Shown here: in pieces, positions 63,833 to 64,000 of the stretch
Position numbering within the stretch: the stretch's first letter is position 1
How the letters are laid out: every line of letters begins with the position of its first letter
Source: Acrasis kona
Lineage: Eukaryota > Heterolobosea > Eutetramitea > Acrasida > Acrasidae
Direction: 5' to 3'
Length of the DNA stretch: 64,000 nucleotides
Assembly (NCBI GenBank): GCA_026419775.2
Contig: JAOPGA020001032.1
Span: 43,065 to 107,064, forward strand
The notes under the pieces: generated by a model
Databases searched by the model: none
The model's input: the letters and a program-made list of their open reading frames with translations, nothing else
Told to the model about the DNA's origin: nothing
Made by a program: the position numbers and the translations under genes

Positions 63833-64000
63833 GTAAAAAAAGTTCATTTTTACTGAAACATTGTTTTAATAACTGAAACTGTCTATTGTAATCATTCTCG
63901 CAATCAGGTTTGATTGTGGGGTACTTGATTGCGGATTTATTGGGCAAGATGAACATCTATTAACATTGTACAGACACAGCGCTAGTAACACCATTACTCC

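Noticed and set aside
1-64000. tRNA genes, rRNA genes and CRISPR arrays
   Set aside because: I looked for T-loop signatures, long conserved rRNA words and regularly spaced direct repeats and found none I could support.

Overview
The window is nuclear DNA of a free-living, probably amoeboid, protist. It is AT-rich between genes, uses the standard code (TAA, TAG and TGA all end genes), and packs about 45 protein genes on both strands with intergenic gaps often below 200 bp. About 36 introns can be placed by joining conserved protein parts. They are GT-AG and nearly all 34-45 bp, most often 36-38. The gene set is wholly eukaryotic: calnexin, Rab GDI, cyclin H, TAF8, Spc24, Elp5, a ribosomal protein eL34 of the zinc-less plant-like form, formin, MAP kinase, PIP kinase, PI synthase. 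A heterolobosean (Acrasis/Naegleria-like) or an amoebozoan would fit; the sequence alone does not settle it.

Layout. 1-9.2 kb: a GH125 mannosidase (5' end outside the window) convergent with USP14/Ubp6, a large secreted heparinase II/III-like protein with a mucin-like linker, and a C2-RhoGAP protein. 9.5-16.7 kb: unknown genes, a frame-broken short formin, a secreted subtilase and a C2 protein. 17-24 kb: calnexin, a long armadillo-repeat protein, an SP-rich coiled-coil protein, eL34. 24.3-26.6 kb: GH35 beta-galactosidase. 26.8-27.8 kb: a retrotransposon fossil and a GC-rich patch. 28-41.8 kb: small unknown genes, EF-hand protein, aldo-keto reductase, TTC38-like TPR protein, a receptor-like membrane protein, a tetraspan protein, a MAP kinase with a TNY activation loop, two small repeat or membrane proteins. 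42-52.8 kb: Rab GDI, a calmodulin-like protein, cyclin H, Spc24, Elp5, TPR, DEK-C, SAM/LRAT-like, ankyrin, TAF8 and a small secreted protein. 53-60.6 kb: an alpha/beta-hydrolase relative, F-box/LRR, a seven-exon PIP kinase, an EF-hand paralogue, PI synthase and a secreted 228-residue protein. 60.6-64 kb is gene-poor, with broken coding remnants and a Gln/Pro-coding repeat.

The genes do not form one pathway. Themes are actin/membrane signalling (RhoGAP, formin, C2 proteins, PIP kinase, PI synthase, Rab GDI, calcium sensors), secreted sugar- and protein-degrading enzymes as expected of a bacterivore (GH125, GH35, heparinase-like, subtilase), and basal nuclear machinery (TFIID, TFIIH/CAK, Elongator, kinetochore). 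Several conserved genes carry single-base frame breaks, often in homopolymers, and one N is present at 16729, so some breaks are probably consensus errors. Coordinates of spliced genes are my manual exon joins, listed in each entry.
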